Source of the DNA: Pseudomonas sp. BGr12
GTDB lineage: Bacteria; Pseudomonadota; Gammaproteobacteria; Pseudomonadales; Pseudomonadaceae
Assembly (NCBI RefSeq): GCF_030272895.1
Contig: NZ_JALRNF010000042.1
Coordinates: forward strand, 1-55,879
Direction: 5' to 3'
DNA length: 55,879 bases
The notes under the pieces are model-generated. The model ran no database searches. It had not been told where the DNA came from and saw only the letters and a list, made by a program, of their open reading frames with translations. The translations under genes were made by a program, and so were the position numbers. Positions within the stretch are counted from its first letter, which is position 1; the number at the start of each line of letters is the position of its first letter. Below are positions 31,268 through 42,041 of this stretch, piece after piece.

Positions 31268-31337
31268 CTACTATAGTGTTTATCTGGGCAGGCTGTAACC
31301 CGCATTCAAATCACGAGTGCACATGGGAGGTTTCGCA

Positions 31338-32573
31338 ATGACTCCACGCTTCACTCGCCTCTTGACTCTCGCGCCAGCGGGCGTCGAGGCTGGCGTATGG
31401 CGGCTGCTTGCGGCCAGGAGCCTGCGTGGCTTTTGTGATGGTTACATTGCGGTGCTGCTTCCGGCCTACCTTCTGGCGCTTGGCATGTCGACTTTATCGG
31501 TCGGACTGATCAGCACATCAACGCTGCTCGGTTCCGCTATCGCCACCATGGTGGTCGGAATGCTGGGCAATCGATTTTCGCGCAGGTCGTTGCTGTTGAT
31601 CGCGGCCTTGGTGATGACCGCAACGGGTATCGGCTTTTCCACCTTCTCGACGCTTTGGCCCCTGCTGGTGGTGGCATTCCTCGGTACGATGAATCCAAGT
31701 GCGGGCGATGTCAGCATGTTCCTTCCTATCGAGCACGCGTGCCTGGCCGAAGCGTCCGAGGCACAAGCACGCACGTCACTTTTTGCACGCTACAACCTCG
31801 TCGGCGCATGCTCAGGTGCTCTGGGTGCCCTGCTGGCGGGAGCACCCGACTGGATCGCGGCTCATTTCGGCGTCGCCGCGCTTTCGGCCATGCGTGGCAT
31901 GTTCGTCCTCTATGCGCTGTCGGGGCTGGCGATCCTGGCGCTGTACCGACACGTGCCCACGCACCCGGCGGCGACCACCGCTCGAACATCGCTTGGGCCA
32001 TCGAAGTGGATTGTCGTGCGCCTCGCGCTACTCTTCAGCGTCGATGCATTCGCCGGTGGACTGGTCGTCAACGCGCTACTGACACTTTGGCTCATGGCGC
32101 GGTTCGACCTTTCGATCGGCGCTGCCGGGCAGTTCTTTTTCTGCACCGGATTGCTGAGTGCCGGGTCTCAATTGGCAGCAGCACCACTGGCGCGCAGGAT
32201 CGGCCTGCTGAACACGATGGTCTTCACACACATCCCATCGAGCCTGTGCCTGATCGCGGCAGCCTTCATGCCATCATTGCCGCTCGCATTGCTCATGCTG
32301 TTACTGCGTAGCGCGCTGTCGCAACTCGACGTACCCACGCGCAGTGCTTTTGTCATGGCCGTTGTCACGCCTGCCGAGCGGGCAGCTGCCGCGAGTTTTA
32401 CGGCGGTGCCGCGCAGTCTCGCCGCAGCCATTGCCCCGACCATCGCCAGTGGGTTGATTGGGCTGGGTTGGCTCACGGCGCCGCTGCTCGCCTGCGGTGT
32501 GCTCAAGATCATCTACGATCTGGCGCTGTTCACGGCGTGCCGACATGTTCAGCTTGAGGGGGACGCCTCATGA
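31338..32573 (+). CDS. MFS transporter divergent from chrBA
   Basis: Inner-membrane protein of 411 residues with about 12 hydrophobic helices and the MFS loop GMLGNRFSRRSLLL between helices 2 and 3. GGGAGG precedes the ATG at 31338. MFS genes are often found next to chr genes and have been thought to assist in chromate or oxidative-stress resistance, but the substrate is unknown. Its promoter would share the gap holding the chrB dyad, so co-regulation is likely. Confidence 0.9.
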   Translation: MTPRFTRLLTLAPAGVEAGVWRLLAARSLRGFCDGYIAVLLPAYLLALGMSTLSVGLISTSTLLGSAIATMVVGMLGNRFSRRSLLLIAALVMTATGIGFSTFSTLWPLLVVAFLGTMNPSAGDVSMFLPIEHACLAEASEAQARTSLFARYNLVGACSGALGALLAGAPDWIAAHFGVAALSAMRGMFVLYALSGLAILALYRHVPTHPAATTARTSLGPSKWIVVRLALLFSVDAFAGGLVVNALLTLWLMARFDLSIGAAGQFFFCTGLLSAGSQLAAAPLARRIGLLNTMVFTHIPSSLCLIAAAFMPSLPLALLMLLLRSALSQLDVPTRSAFVMAVVTPAERAAAASFTAVPRSLAAAIAPTIASGLIGLGWLTAPLLACGVLKIIYDLALFTACRHVQLEGDAS

Positions 32574-32618
32574 ACTCACAATGGGTTTCTTCGCAAGTGA
32601 TGGTGGGGAAACGCTGCA

Positions 32619-33536
32619 TCAGACCGGTCGAAATTCGACCGTCAGATGGCGGATTTCGTGAACCGGCGTGAGACGTTCACGAATGCTGTTGGTGTTCGCA
32701 GGTGCCTCACCAAGAACGCTGACAATGGCCGCATGGGCCTGTGGTCCAACCCGCCAGACGTGCAAGTCGGTGATGGTGACATCTCCCGGCTTCTCAACCA
32801 ACTCGCGGATTTCCTCGGCAACGTGGGCATCTGTCTGATCCAGTAGCACACCTGCGGTAGCCCCCATCAAGCTCCAGGCCCAACGCGCGATAACGATGGC
32901 GCCGACGATGCCCATGAGCGGGTCCAGCCATAGCCAACCGAGATACTGGCCGGCGAGCAGGGCAACGATGGCCAGGACCGACGTCAGCGCATCGGCGATG
33001 ACGTGGACGTAGGCGGATTTCAGGTTGTTGTCGTTGCCGTGATGGGCATGGTCATGATCATCATGGTCGTGCCCATGACTATGTCCGTGGCCCAGCAGCA
33101 GGGCACTGACAATGTTGACGATCAAGCCGGCAATCGCGATGAGCGTGGCGGTGCCGAACTGGACGTCCGTTGGCTGCAACAGGCGCATGACAGACTCAAT
33201 GCCAATTCCCAGGGCAACCATACCGAGAATCAGCGCTGAAGCGAATCCGCCCAGGTCTCCGACCTTCCCGGTCCCGAAACTGTATCGCTGGCTGGAAGCG
33301 TGGCGCTTTGCGTATGCGTAAGCGGCCGCCGCGATACTCAATGCGCCAGCATGCGTTGCCATGTGAAAGCCATCGGCCAGCAACGCCATCGAACCTGTGA
33401 TATAGCCGGCGGTGATCTCACCAACCATCATCAAAACGGTCAGTGCCACAACCCAAAGCGTGCGCTTGGCATTTTCATCGTGCGCTGAGCCGAGGAACAC
33501 ATGGTCGTGTGCATGTTTGAGGGTAGGGCTGCTCAT
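32619..33536 (-). CDS. dmeF: CDF-family Ni/Co efflux protein DmeF
   Basis: Protein of 305 residues with six membrane helices. The metal-site pattern of cation diffusion facilitators is seen in helix 2 (ADGFHMATHAGAL, a DmeF-type variant with extra His) and helix 5 (HVIADALTSVLA). A His-rich cytoplasmic loop (HGHSHGHDHDDHDHAHHG) lies between helices 4 and 5, as in DmeF, which expels cobalt and nickel. I placed the start at the ATG; a GTG at 33560 overlaps the dmeR stop and is a possible alternative. It follows dmeR on the same strand and should be co-transcribed. Confidence 0.93.
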   Translation of the reverse strand: MSSPTLKHAHDHVFLGSAHDENAKRTLWVVALTVLMMVGEITAGYITGSMALLADGFHMATHAGALSIAAAAYAYAKRHASSQRYSFGTGKVGDLGGFASALILGMVALGIGIESVMRLLQPTDVQFGTATLIAIAGLIVNIVSALLLGHGHSHGHDHDDHDHAHHGNDNNLKSAYVHVIADALTSVLAIVALLAGQYLGWLWLDPLMGIVGAIVIARWAWSLMGATAGVLLDQTDAHVAEEIRELVEKPGDVTITDLHVWRVGPQAHAAIVSVLGEAPANTNSIRERLTPVHEIRHLTVEFRPV

Positions 33537-33556
33537 GGGGGTATGCCTGGATACGT

Positions 33557-33832
33557 TCACTTGGAGTAACGGCGAATGGCTTCAAGGAGTTCTTCGACGC
33601 CCTTGTTACGCTCTTCTTCGCTGAGCGCAGGGTTGGCGACATGTTCCCGCGCGTGGTCCTCGATGATTTCCTCCATCAAGCCATTGATGGCTCCGCGAGT
33701 GGCCGCAACAAGGTGCAATGTCCTGGCGCAATCGAGATCCGATTCCAATGCCCGTTCAACGGCCTGGATTTGTCCGGCGATACGTTTAACTCGTTTGAGA
33801 AGATCGTCTTTGCTTGCTGCGATATGGCCCAT
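33557..33832 (-). CDS. dmeR: RcnR/DmeR-family Ni/Co-sensing repressor
   Basis: Protein of 91 residues of the DUF156 family. It carries exactly the RcnR metal set at the same numbers: H3, C35, H60 and H64. This predicts nickel and cobalt sensing. When metal is absent it represses its own operon. The upstream region 33846-33886 has two C/G tracts flanked by TAT/ATA inverted bases, the expected operator form. It precedes dmeF and probably shares its transcript. It differs from the repressor at 10124, which has the InrS-type set. Confidence 0.95.
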   Translation of the reverse strand: MGHIAASKDDLLKRVKRIAGQIQAVERALESDLDCARTLHLVAATRGAINGLMEEIIEDHAREHVANPALSEEERNKGVEELLEAIRRYSK

Positions 33833-33845
33833 GGAGCACCCCCTG

Positions 33846-33886
33846 CCTATAGGGTGCGCATGATAGGCATACCCCCTATACCTATG
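33846..33886. promoter_or_regulatory. DmeR/RcnR-type operator region
   Basis: ATACCCCCTAT (33869-33879) and CCTATAGGGT (33846-33855) are G/C tracts flanked by AT inverted bases, just upstream of dmeR. RcnR-family repressors bind this type of site. The gap 33833-34121 to the kinase gene shows nothing else clear. Confidence 0.65.
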
Positions 33887-34121
33887 CAAGGTCGACGGAC
33901 GGAGAAATCAACGACAGCCTCTGGCAGGAGAGAGGTCTCAAATGCGAAGGGAGGGAGAAAACCAGGGAATGTCCGCTTCTGGCCGTCAGCTGCCTTCGGC
34001 CGAGGACAGCTATGGGGCCTGAGCCGACAACTTCTACCCGCCAGACCCACTTCAGCATGGACAACCCCGACCCCCGGTCCTTATGCTCCCCGGCATCACA
34101 TGAAGAACAACTACAACGTCC

Positions 34122-35849
34122 ATGGATACCGAACTCCCCGCGAGCGCGTTCTGGCGACGCCTGGCCCGGCCTCGTCGCAGCCTGGTGGCGCGCTACACGC
34201 TGCTTTCCATCCTGGTCATGAGCGTGGCGCTGATTGCGCTGGCGGTGCTCTATGAGCAACTGGCCAAGGACCTGCTCAATCGCCTGACCGGCGAACGCCT
34301 CGATGCCCAGGCGCTGTCCACGGCGAACCGCTTGTCGTCGTTTCTCGACGACCGCTTCTACCAGCTCTCGGCCCTGTCCAATCACCCCAGCATGCCCGAC
34401 TTCGTTGCCGACCAGGCGCAGCCAGTGGGTGATGTCGAGGCGTTGCTCAAGCTCGAAGGTGAATTGCCGTTTCTCTACGGCGTGCTGTTTTTCGACCCGA
34501 ACGAGCGCCTGCTCAAGGTGATGCCGGGGCAGGCGGCCTCGGGGGCGCCGTACTGGGGACGCGAGGCGTGGTCGCTCGACGGCCTGGCGCGGCAGACTGT
34601 CGGCGATATCGAGGTGATCGGCCCGGCGCTGCCCCAGGCCGGGCGCTCGGGCTGGCTGTTGATCCGCAAGACCATCCGCAACGGCCGCCTCGATCACCGC
34701 GTGCGGATCGGCCTGCACCTGCGCCTGGCCTCGCTCACCGAGTTGCTGGTCAGCTCGGGCCTCGGCGGGGTGGTCACGCCGCTGCTGCGGGTGCCGGGCG
34801 GGGCCTTTCTCGATGCCACCGGGCGCCAGGTCGAGGCACCGGGCGACTGGCGCGAAGGCCCGGTGATCCTGCCCGGCTGGCAAGTGGTCTTCAGTGTGCA
34901 GCCAGGGGCGGTGCTCAAACCGCTGGACGACGCCCGCTGGTGGCTGTACCTGGCGGCGGTCGGTTTTATCGGCTTCATCCTGGTGGTGTTCTTCACCTTG
35001 TCGCGCCAGTTGCGCGCGCGGGTCGGCACCCTGGTGGAAGGGGCGCACCAGCTGTCGTCGGGGGACCTCGGCTACCGCCTGCCGGAGCAGGCCCATAACG
35101 ACGAAATCGGCCGGGTCACCCGGGCCTTCAATGTCATGGCCGGGCGTCTGGCCGATGTGATGGAGCGCACCGTGCGCTCGGAAAACCTCGCGGTGCTCGG
35201 CACCTTCGCCACCGGCGTCGCCCATGAAGTGCGCAACCCGCTGGCAACCATGAAGACTACGGTGCAGGCCTTGCTGCGGCGTGAACAGGAAGCGGAAAGG
35301 CGCCTGCTGCTGACCGACCTGTGCCAGGAGATCGATCGCCTGTCCCATGTCACCAGCGACCTGCTCGAATACGGCCGGCCACGTCCGGCCGTGCCGCAGG
35401 GGGTGGACCTGGCCGGGCTGTTCGCGCGCACCGCGCGGCTGGTCGCGCCGGAAGCCGAGGCCAAGGGCATCAGCTTCTCCAGCCACTGCAAAGCGGGTTT
35501 GCAGCTCTGGGTCGACCCGGACCAGGCCCAGCAGATTCTCCTCAACCTCTGCCTCAACGCCGTGGAAGCCAGCGCGCCGGGGCAGGGCGTGGCCCTCGAA
35601 GGCCAGCCCTGCGGCGAGCGGGTCGCCGTGACCGTGGTCGATCAGGGCTGCGGCATTCCCGAGGCCGCCCTTCAGCAGGTGCGCCAGCCGTTCTTCACCC
35701 TCAAGGCCCGCGGTACCGGGCTGGGCCTGAGCATCTGCCAACAATTGCTGGAAGCCAATGCCTCGCGCATGGAACTGGCGAGTACCCCGGGCGAAGGCAC
35801 GGTGGTGACCCTGGATTTTCCCGTGCCCGCAGCGACTTATCCGAAGTGA
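34122..35849 (+). CDS. Sensor histidine kinase of an NtrC-type two-component system
   Basis: Protein of 575 residues. A membrane helix at about 26-44, a periplasmic sensor region to about 270, a second helix (WWLYLAAVGFIGFILVVFF), a HAMP domain, then a dimerisation domain with H368 (GVAHEVRNPLATMKTT) and an ATPase domain with NLCLNAVEAS, DQGCG and GTGLGLS. The arrangement resembles DctB/NtrB-type kinases. It lies 7 bp before the response regulator and forms one operon with it. The periplasmic sensor may bind the compound taken up by the transporter downstream, directly or through a binding protein. Confidence 0.93.
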   Translation: MDTELPASAFWRRLARPRRSLVARYTLLSILVMSVALIALAVLYEQLAKDLLNRLTGERLDAQALSTANRLSSFLDDRFYQLSALSNHPSMPDFVADQAQPVGDVEALLKLEGELPFLYGVLFFDPNERLLKVMPGQAASGAPYWGREAWSLDGLARQTVGDIEVIGPALPQAGRSGWLLIRKTIRNGRLDHRVRIGLHLRLASLTELLVSSGLGGVVTPLLRVPGGAFLDATGRQVEAPGDWREGPVILPGWQVVFSVQPGAVLKPLDDARWWLYLAAVGFIGFILVVFFTLSRQLRARVGTLVEGAHQLSSGDLGYRLPEQAHNDEIGRVTRAFNVMAGRLADVMERTVRSENLAVLGTFATGVAHEVRNPLATMKTTVQALLRREQEAERRLLLTDLCQEIDRLSHVTSDLLEYGRPRPAVPQGVDLAGLFARTARLVAPEAEAKGISFSSHCKAGLQLWVDPDQAQQILLNLCLNAVEASAPGQGVALEGQPCGERVAVTVVDQGCGIPEAALQQVRQPFFTLKARGTGLGLSICQQLLEANASRMELASTPGEGTVVTLDFPVPAATYPK

Positions 35850-35856
35850 GCGACCG

Positions 35857-37191
<1,335 letters not shown>

Positions 37192-37200
<9 letters not shown>

Positions 37201-37214
37201 CCGCTCAAGCGCTC
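37192..37214. promoter_or_regulatory. Putative upstream activator site
   Basis: GAGCGCT and AGCGCTC are perfect 7-bp arms around 9 nt, centred about 165 bp before the sigma-54 promoter, the usual distance for NtrC-type activators. A second GAGCGC and a repeated CCGCTCAA follow within 40 bp. It overlaps the end of the regulator gene. Confidence 0.45.
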
Positions 37215-37360
37215 GCGCGCGCTGAGCGCAAGCCGCTCAACATTTCTTGCAGATCGCCGCGCCGGTGCCTGGCGCGGCGTCCTCCACGCGCCGACATTCA
37301 TCACGCAAAGCCTTGTTGCAGAGCGCTTTCGTGTTATCTCATGCAGCATCCGGCAAAGGC

Positions 37361-37375
37361 TGGCACAGCCTTTGC
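37361..37375 (+). promoter_or_regulatory. Sigma-54 promoter of the ABC/dehydrogenase operon
   Basis: TGGCAC-N5-TTGC matches the sigma-54 -24/-12 consensus (TGGCACG-N4-TTGC) with exact GG-to-GC spacing. It lies 55 bp before the first binding-protein start and just after an NtrC-type regulator gene. Confidence 0.8.
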
Positions 37376-37430
37376 GATAACCCATTTCGCTAACCGACAA
37401 GAGGCGTCCCCGAACGCCCCAAGGGATCTT

Positions 37431-38753
37431 ATGCATCTGCCGTTTTCTCACCTGCTCGCTGTCGTCGCCCTGAACGGCCTGCTGCTGGCTCACGCCGGCA
37501 GCGCGCACGCCGGGCGCGTCGAACTGGGCGCTGCGGCCGCGCAAGCCGACCTGACCCTGGGTTGCCTGTACCCGATGACCGAGCGGGCGGCGATCTATGG
37601 CCAGGACAGCATCGCCGGCATCCGGGTGGCCTTGAGCGAGCTGCAGGCCGAGCGTGAGGCCGGGCAACAGGTGCCACGCATGCGGGTGATCATCGACGAC
37701 GACCAGTCCAAGGCCTCCTACGGTGCCAGCCTGGCCCGGGCCTTTATCCGCAAGGACGGCGTACAGGTGCTGTGCGGCATGGTGTCCTCGGGTGTGGCGC
37801 TGGCGGTGAGCCAGCTGGCGCGGGAAGAGAAGGTGCTGATGATCGGCACCGACCATGCCTCGTCGCGCATGACCCTGGAAAACGGTCATCGCTACTACTT
37901 TCGGGTGACCAACGATACCTGGACCTCCATGGCCGCCGGGGCCCACTACCTCAAGGCCCTGCAAGCCAAGACCGGCTGGCGGCGCCTGGCCTTCATCGGC
38001 CCCGACTACGAGTACGGCCACGTGTCGCGGGATGACCTGCACGAAGCCTTGCGCCAACTGGGCGTGCAGTTCGACGACGTCACCGAGCTGTGGCCGCGCC
38101 TGTACGAGCCGGATTACTCGGCCTATATCGCCGCACTGGAGCAGGCCAAGCCCGACATCATCGTCTCGGCCCTGTGGGGCGGCGATTTCCACGCCTTCGT
38201 CAAGCAGGCCGCCGGCACCCGGTTGTTCGAGCGTTCGCGGCTGGCCAACTTCGATACCGGGGGCAACTATGACTTCCTCGTCGCCCTCGGCGACAAGGCG
38301 CCGCCAGGTTTGATCCTGTCGGCCCGGCATCACAACAACTGGCCGCAGACCGCGCGCAACAGCGCCTTCGTCGAGCGTTTCCACACCCTGACCGGGCGCT
38401 ACCCGACCTACGCCGCCGAAGGTGCCTACACCGGCGTGATGGCCCTGGCCAGGGCCAGCCAGAAAGCCGGGGGCGCCACTGACACTGAAGCGCTAGTCAC
38501 CGCCCTGGAAGGGCTGGAGATCGCCTTGCCGGAAGATCCACCGGGTTTCGTCTCGCGAATCGACCCGGTCACCCACCAGATTCTGCAAGCCCAGGCCGTC
38601 GGCACGCCGGTACCCAGCAGCGACTACCCGCCTGCGCAACTGATGCTCGGGCACTGGTCTGTGTACTCCGCCCAGGACCTGTCGCCCGACCCGGCGGCGC
38701 GCGCACGCCGGTACGCCAATTCTGTCCGTAACCCCGAGGGGCACGCCCCTTAG
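37431..38753 (+). CDS. ABC transporter substrate-binding protein, LIV type (first)
   Basis: Protein of 440 residues with a signal peptide (LLAVVALNGLLLAHAGSAHA) and the two-lobed periplasmic-binding fold of the leucine/amide family (LTLGCLYPMTERAAIYGQDS, CGMVSSGVALAVSQLAREEKV). It follows the sigma-54 promoter directly, with AAGGGAT before the ATG. A second, different binding protein comes next, which is unusual. This one may widen the range of ligands or act as the ligand sensor for the kinase. The ligand is unknown. Confidence 0.9.
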   Translation: MHLPFSHLLAVVALNGLLLAHAGSAHAGRVELGAAAAQADLTLGCLYPMTERAAIYGQDSIAGIRVALSELQAEREAGQQVPRMRVIIDDDQSKASYGASLARAFIRKDGVQVLCGMVSSGVALAVSQLAREEKVLMIGTDHASSRMTLENGHRYYFRVTNDTWTSMAAGAHYLKALQAKTGWRRLAFIGPDYEYGHVSRDDLHEALRQLGVQFDDVTELWPRLYEPDYSAYIAALEQAKPDIIVSALWGGDFHAFVKQAAGTRLFERSRLANFDTGGNYDFLVALGDKAPPGLILSARHHNNWPQTARNSAFVERFHTLTGRYPTYAAEGAYTGVMALARASQKAGGATDTEALVTALEGLEIALPEDPPGFVSRIDPVTHQILQAQAVGTPVPSSDYPPAQLMLGHWSVYSAQDLSPDPAARARRYANSVRNPEGHAP

Positions 38754-38780
38754 CATCGATAACCCGCAATGGAAATGACC

Positions 38781-40115
38781 ATGAACAACTATAAGAAAAG
38801 CGTCCAGCACTCCCTAAAAGCACTGCCCCTGGCCCTGGCGATCGCCACGGCGGGGATTGCCAGCAGCTTCAGCGGCGCAGCACTGGCCGCCGAGAACGGC
38901 AAGTTCCGCATCGGCGTGGTGACCTTCCTCTCAGGCCCGGCAGCCGGTCCGTTCGGCGAGCCTTCGGCCAACGCCGCCAAGATCCTGGTGGAGGGCCTCA
39001 ACCAGGGCAAGCTGCCGGCGCCCTACGACAAGCTGGGCATCAACGGCGCCGAGATCGAGATGGTGATCATCGATGAGGCCGGCGGGGCTGCCAAGCAGGT
39101 GGAGGAGTTCCGCAACCTGGTGCAGCGCCAGAAGGTCGATGCCGTGGTCGGCTACATCTCGTCCGGCGACTGCCTGGCGATCGCGCCGGTGGCCGAAGAA
39201 CTGGGGGCGATGACCGTGTTCTACGATTGCGGCACCTCGCAGCTGTTCAGCGAAGACAAGACCCCGCAGTTCGTCTTCCGCACCAGCCTCGACGCGGCCG
39301 TGGACAACATCGGCGCCGCCCGTTACCTGGCCAGGACCCGTCCGGACGCCGTGCGCGTCGGCGGTATCCAGCAGAACTATGCCTGGGGCCAGGACAGCTG
39401 GAACGACTTCACCCTGTCCATGGCGCAGATCATGCCCAAGAGCCAGGTGGTCGAGTCGCAGATGCCCAAGGTCTTCCAGGGCCAGTACGGGGCGGAGATC
39501 TCGGCGCTGTCGGTTAAGCGCCCGGACATCATTCATTCCAGCTTCTGGGGCGGCGACATGGAGGCCCTGGTGCTCCAGGCCAACTCCCGCGGCCTGCTCG
39601 AAGACGCCACCGCGGTGCTGACCTGCGGCGAGTCGGCCCTGGCGCGCTACAAGGACCAGGCGCCCAACGGCATGATCATCGGCGGTCGTGGCCCGTTCGG
39701 TGCCTTCGCCCCCGAGAACGCCCTGAACAGCTGGTTCACCCAGGCTTACCAGGCCGCCTACAAGGCTGCGCCGACTTACCCAGCGAGCAAGATGGCCCAG
39801 GCCATCCTCGGCCTGAAATTCGCCGCGGAAAACGCCAAGGCCGAGCCCGGCAAGATCCCGGCCGCGCTGGAAATGGCCAAGGCCTTCAAGGGCGCCACCT
39901 TCGAATCGGTCTCCGGCACCGTGCAGATGGCCCGCGCCGGTGGCCACCAGGCCATGCAGGGCATCGCCTACGGTGAGTACCACTACGACGCAGCCAGCCA
40001 GAAAGGCAGCGTGCAGAACGTCATCGCCTTCTCCGGCGAGTGCGTGACCCCGCCTGACGGCATCAGCGCCCATGACTGGATCAAGGCCGGTTTCCCTGGC
40101 GCGCAGTGCAACTGA
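38781..40115 (+). CDS. ABC transporter substrate-binding protein, LIV type (second)
   Basis: Protein of 444 residues with a signal peptide (LALAIATAGIASSFSGAALA) and a periplasmic-binding-protein type I fold (FRIGVVTFLSGPAAGPFGEP, VVGYISSGDCLAIAPVAEEL). I chose the ATG at 38781 with GGAA upstream; one at 38769 is possible. It lies next to the permease genes, as the main binding protein usually does. It is not closely similar to the preceding binding protein. The ligand is unknown; urea, amide and branched amino-acid binders share the fold. Confidence 0.92.
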   Translation: MNNYKKSVQHSLKALPLALAIATAGIASSFSGAALAAENGKFRIGVVTFLSGPAAGPFGEPSANAAKILVEGLNQGKLPAPYDKLGINGAEIEMVIIDEAGGAAKQVEEFRNLVQRQKVDAVVGYISSGDCLAIAPVAEELGAMTVFYDCGTSQLFSEDKTPQFVFRTSLDAAVDNIGAARYLARTRPDAVRVGGIQQNYAWGQDSWNDFTLSMAQIMPKSQVVESQMPKVFQGQYGAEISALSVKRPDIIHSSFWGGDMEALVLQANSRGLLEDATAVLTCGESALARYKDQAPNGMIIGGRGPFGAFAPENALNSWFTQAYQAAYKAAPTYPASKMAQAILGLKFAAENAKAEPGKIPAALEMAKAFKGATFESVSGTVQMARAGGHQAMQGIAYGEYHYDAASQKGSVQNVIAFSGECVTPPDGISAHDWIKAGFPGAQCN

Positions 40116-40182
40116 TCGCGTTGCACACCTGACTGATCGTGGCGGCCGCTGCCGGCCGCCACTCTTGCCAAGGTAGAACCTT

Positions 40183-41082
40183 ATGCTGAGTCTTTACGCG
40201 GTGCTGATCGACGGCGCCATCTATGCCTCATGGCTGTTCCTGGTCGCAGCGGGGCTCACCGTCATCTACGGTGTCATGCGCATCCTGAACATGGCCCATG
40301 GCAGCTTCTACGCCATCGGTGCCTATGCCGCCGCCTCGCTGGTGGGCTGGTATTTCAACAACGGGGTAGGGCCGGTGTGGGTCGGCTACCTGATGATGCT
40401 CGGCTGCGCCCTGGCCGCCGGGTTGGTGGTCGGTCTGCTGATCGAGCGCGGCCTGCTGCGCTTCATGTACGGCCGCGATGAAGTGCTGATGGTGATCATC
40501 ACCTACGCCTTGCTGCTGATCCTCGAAGACGCCATGAAGATGATCTGGGGCGTCAACCCGTACTTCGCCTACCAGCCTTACGCCGAAATGGGCCGCAGCG
40601 TGCTGGCCGGGCTAAAGGTCTCCAACTACGACCTGATGCTGGTGGGCGTCTCGCTGGTGCTGGGCCTTGGCCTGTGGCTGTGGCTGGAGCGCACTCACCA
40701 GGGCAAGGTGCTGCGCGCGGTGATCCATGACCGCGAAGTGGCCCAGGCCATGGGCGTCAACGTGCGCCGGGTGTTCACCCTGGTGTTCATCCTCGGCACC
40801 GTGCTCGGCACCCTGGCCGGGGCCCTGACGGCGCCGGCGATCTCGGTGGCGCCGGGTATCGGCGTGGAGATCATCGTGCTGGCCTTCGCCGTGGTGGTGA
40901 TCGGCGGCATGGGCAGCATCGAAGGGGCCGCCCTCGGCGCCTTGCTGGTGGGCTTGAGCCGTGCGGCGGCGGTGCACTACGCGCCGCAATTCGAACTCTT
41001 TGTGATCTACGGCGTGATGGCGCTGGTCCTGGCGGTACGTCCGCAGGGGCTGTTCGGCCGCGTGCTTGCGAGGAAAATCTGA
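40183..41082 (+). CDS. ABC transporter permease, LivH type
   Basis: Protein of 299 residues with about eight membrane helices. It has the branched-chain amino acid permease signature (GLTVIYGVMRILNMAHGSFYAIGAY) and the coupling stretch for ATPase contact (RAVIHDREVAQAMGVNVRRVF). AAGGTAG precedes the ATG. Its last base is shared with the start of the second permease (TGATG). It forms the import channel together with that protein. Confidence 0.95.
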   Translation: MLSLYAVLIDGAIYASWLFLVAAGLTVIYGVMRILNMAHGSFYAIGAYAAASLVGWYFNNGVGPVWVGYLMMLGCALAAGLVVGLLIERGLLRFMYGRDEVLMVIITYALLLILEDAMKMIWGVNPYFAYQPYAEMGRSVLAGLKVSNYDLMLVGVSLVLGLGLWLWLERTHQGKVLRAVIHDREVAQAMGVNVRRVFTLVFILGTVLGTLAGALTAPAISVAPGIGVEIIVLAFAVVVIGGMGSIEGAALGALLVGLSRAAAVHYAPQFELFVIYGVMALVLAVRPQGLFGRVLARKI

Positions 41083-42041
41083 TGCGCCTGGATAAAACCG
41101 AACTGATTCTGCTCGGCGTCGCCGCCGTGCTCGCCCTCGGCGGCCTGATCGCGCCGCAATGGCTGGTGTTCCTGCTGACCATGGCGCTGGCCAAGTCCAT
41201 GGTCGTCCAGGGCGTGGTGATGCAGATGCGCGCGGGCCTGGTGACCTTCGGTCAGGGCCTGTACTTCTGCATGGGCGGCTACGCCGTAGGCATGAGCGGG
41301 CACTTCCTGAACATCACTGATCTGCCGACCCTGTTGCTGATCGGCGTTGCCGCCGCCGTGGCGCTGGCGATGCTGCTGGGCCTGCTGATGACCCGCTACC
41401 GCGAGATCTTCTTCGCCATGCTGTCGCTGGCGTTCTCGATGATCCTCTACGGCATGCTGGTGAAAAGCCCGGCCCTGGGCAGCACCGACGGCTTCAACGT
41501 CAAGGCCTGGACCCTGTTCGGCTGGAGCCCGGCGGCGGGCCAGGCACCGCTGGCGCTGTTCGTCATCATCGTCGCCGCGACCGCGGTGCTGGCGGTGTTG
41601 CTGCACCGCTACGGGCGCAGCAGCGCCGGGGCGATGTGCGAGGCGATCCGCGAGAACGAGGTGCGGGTCGAGTACCTCGGCCAGTCGCCGCGCTGGGTGC
41701 TGTACATGAACTACGTCGCCGCCGCCGGGGTCTCGGCGCTGGGCGGCGGCTTCATGGCCCTGGCCGCCGGGCATATCGACCCGGAAATGGCCTACTGGAT
41801 CACCTCCGGCGAGTTCGTCTTCATCGCCTTGCTCGGCGGCACGGCCCACGTGGCGGCTCCGATCATCGCCGCGATCCTGTTCGCCGTGGTGCGCACCTAC
41901 GCCATCGAGCTGGTGCCTCATAGCTGGCAGATGATCCTGGGCGTGACCTTGCTGGCAATCATCGTCTTTCTACCCAAGGGCTTGTGGAGCCTGTTCAGCG
42001 GCCGGGGCCGCGCGGCCAAGGCAGTGGAGGCCAAGGTATGA
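41082..42041 (+). CDS. ABC transporter permease, LivM type
   Basis: Protein of 319 residues with about nine membrane helices. The LivM motifs GLVTFGQGLYFCMGGYAVGM and CEAIRENEVRVEYLGQSPRW are present. It overlaps the upstream permease by one base and the downstream ATPase by four (ATGA), so the whole set is translationally coupled. Confidence 0.95.
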   Translation: MRLDKTELILLGVAAVLALGGLIAPQWLVFLLTMALAKSMVVQGVVMQMRAGLVTFGQGLYFCMGGYAVGMSGHFLNITDLPTLLLIGVAAAVALAMLLGLLMTRYREIFFAMLSLAFSMILYGMLVKSPALGSTDGFNVKAWTLFGWSPAAGQAPLALFVIIVAATAVLAVLLHRYGRSSAGAMCEAIRENEVRVEYLGQSPRWVLYMNYVAAAGVSALGGGFMALAAGHIDPEMAYWITSGEFVFIALLGGTAHVAAPIIAAILFAVVRTYAIELVPHSWQMILGVTLLAIIVFLPKGLWSLFSGRGRAAKAVEAKV

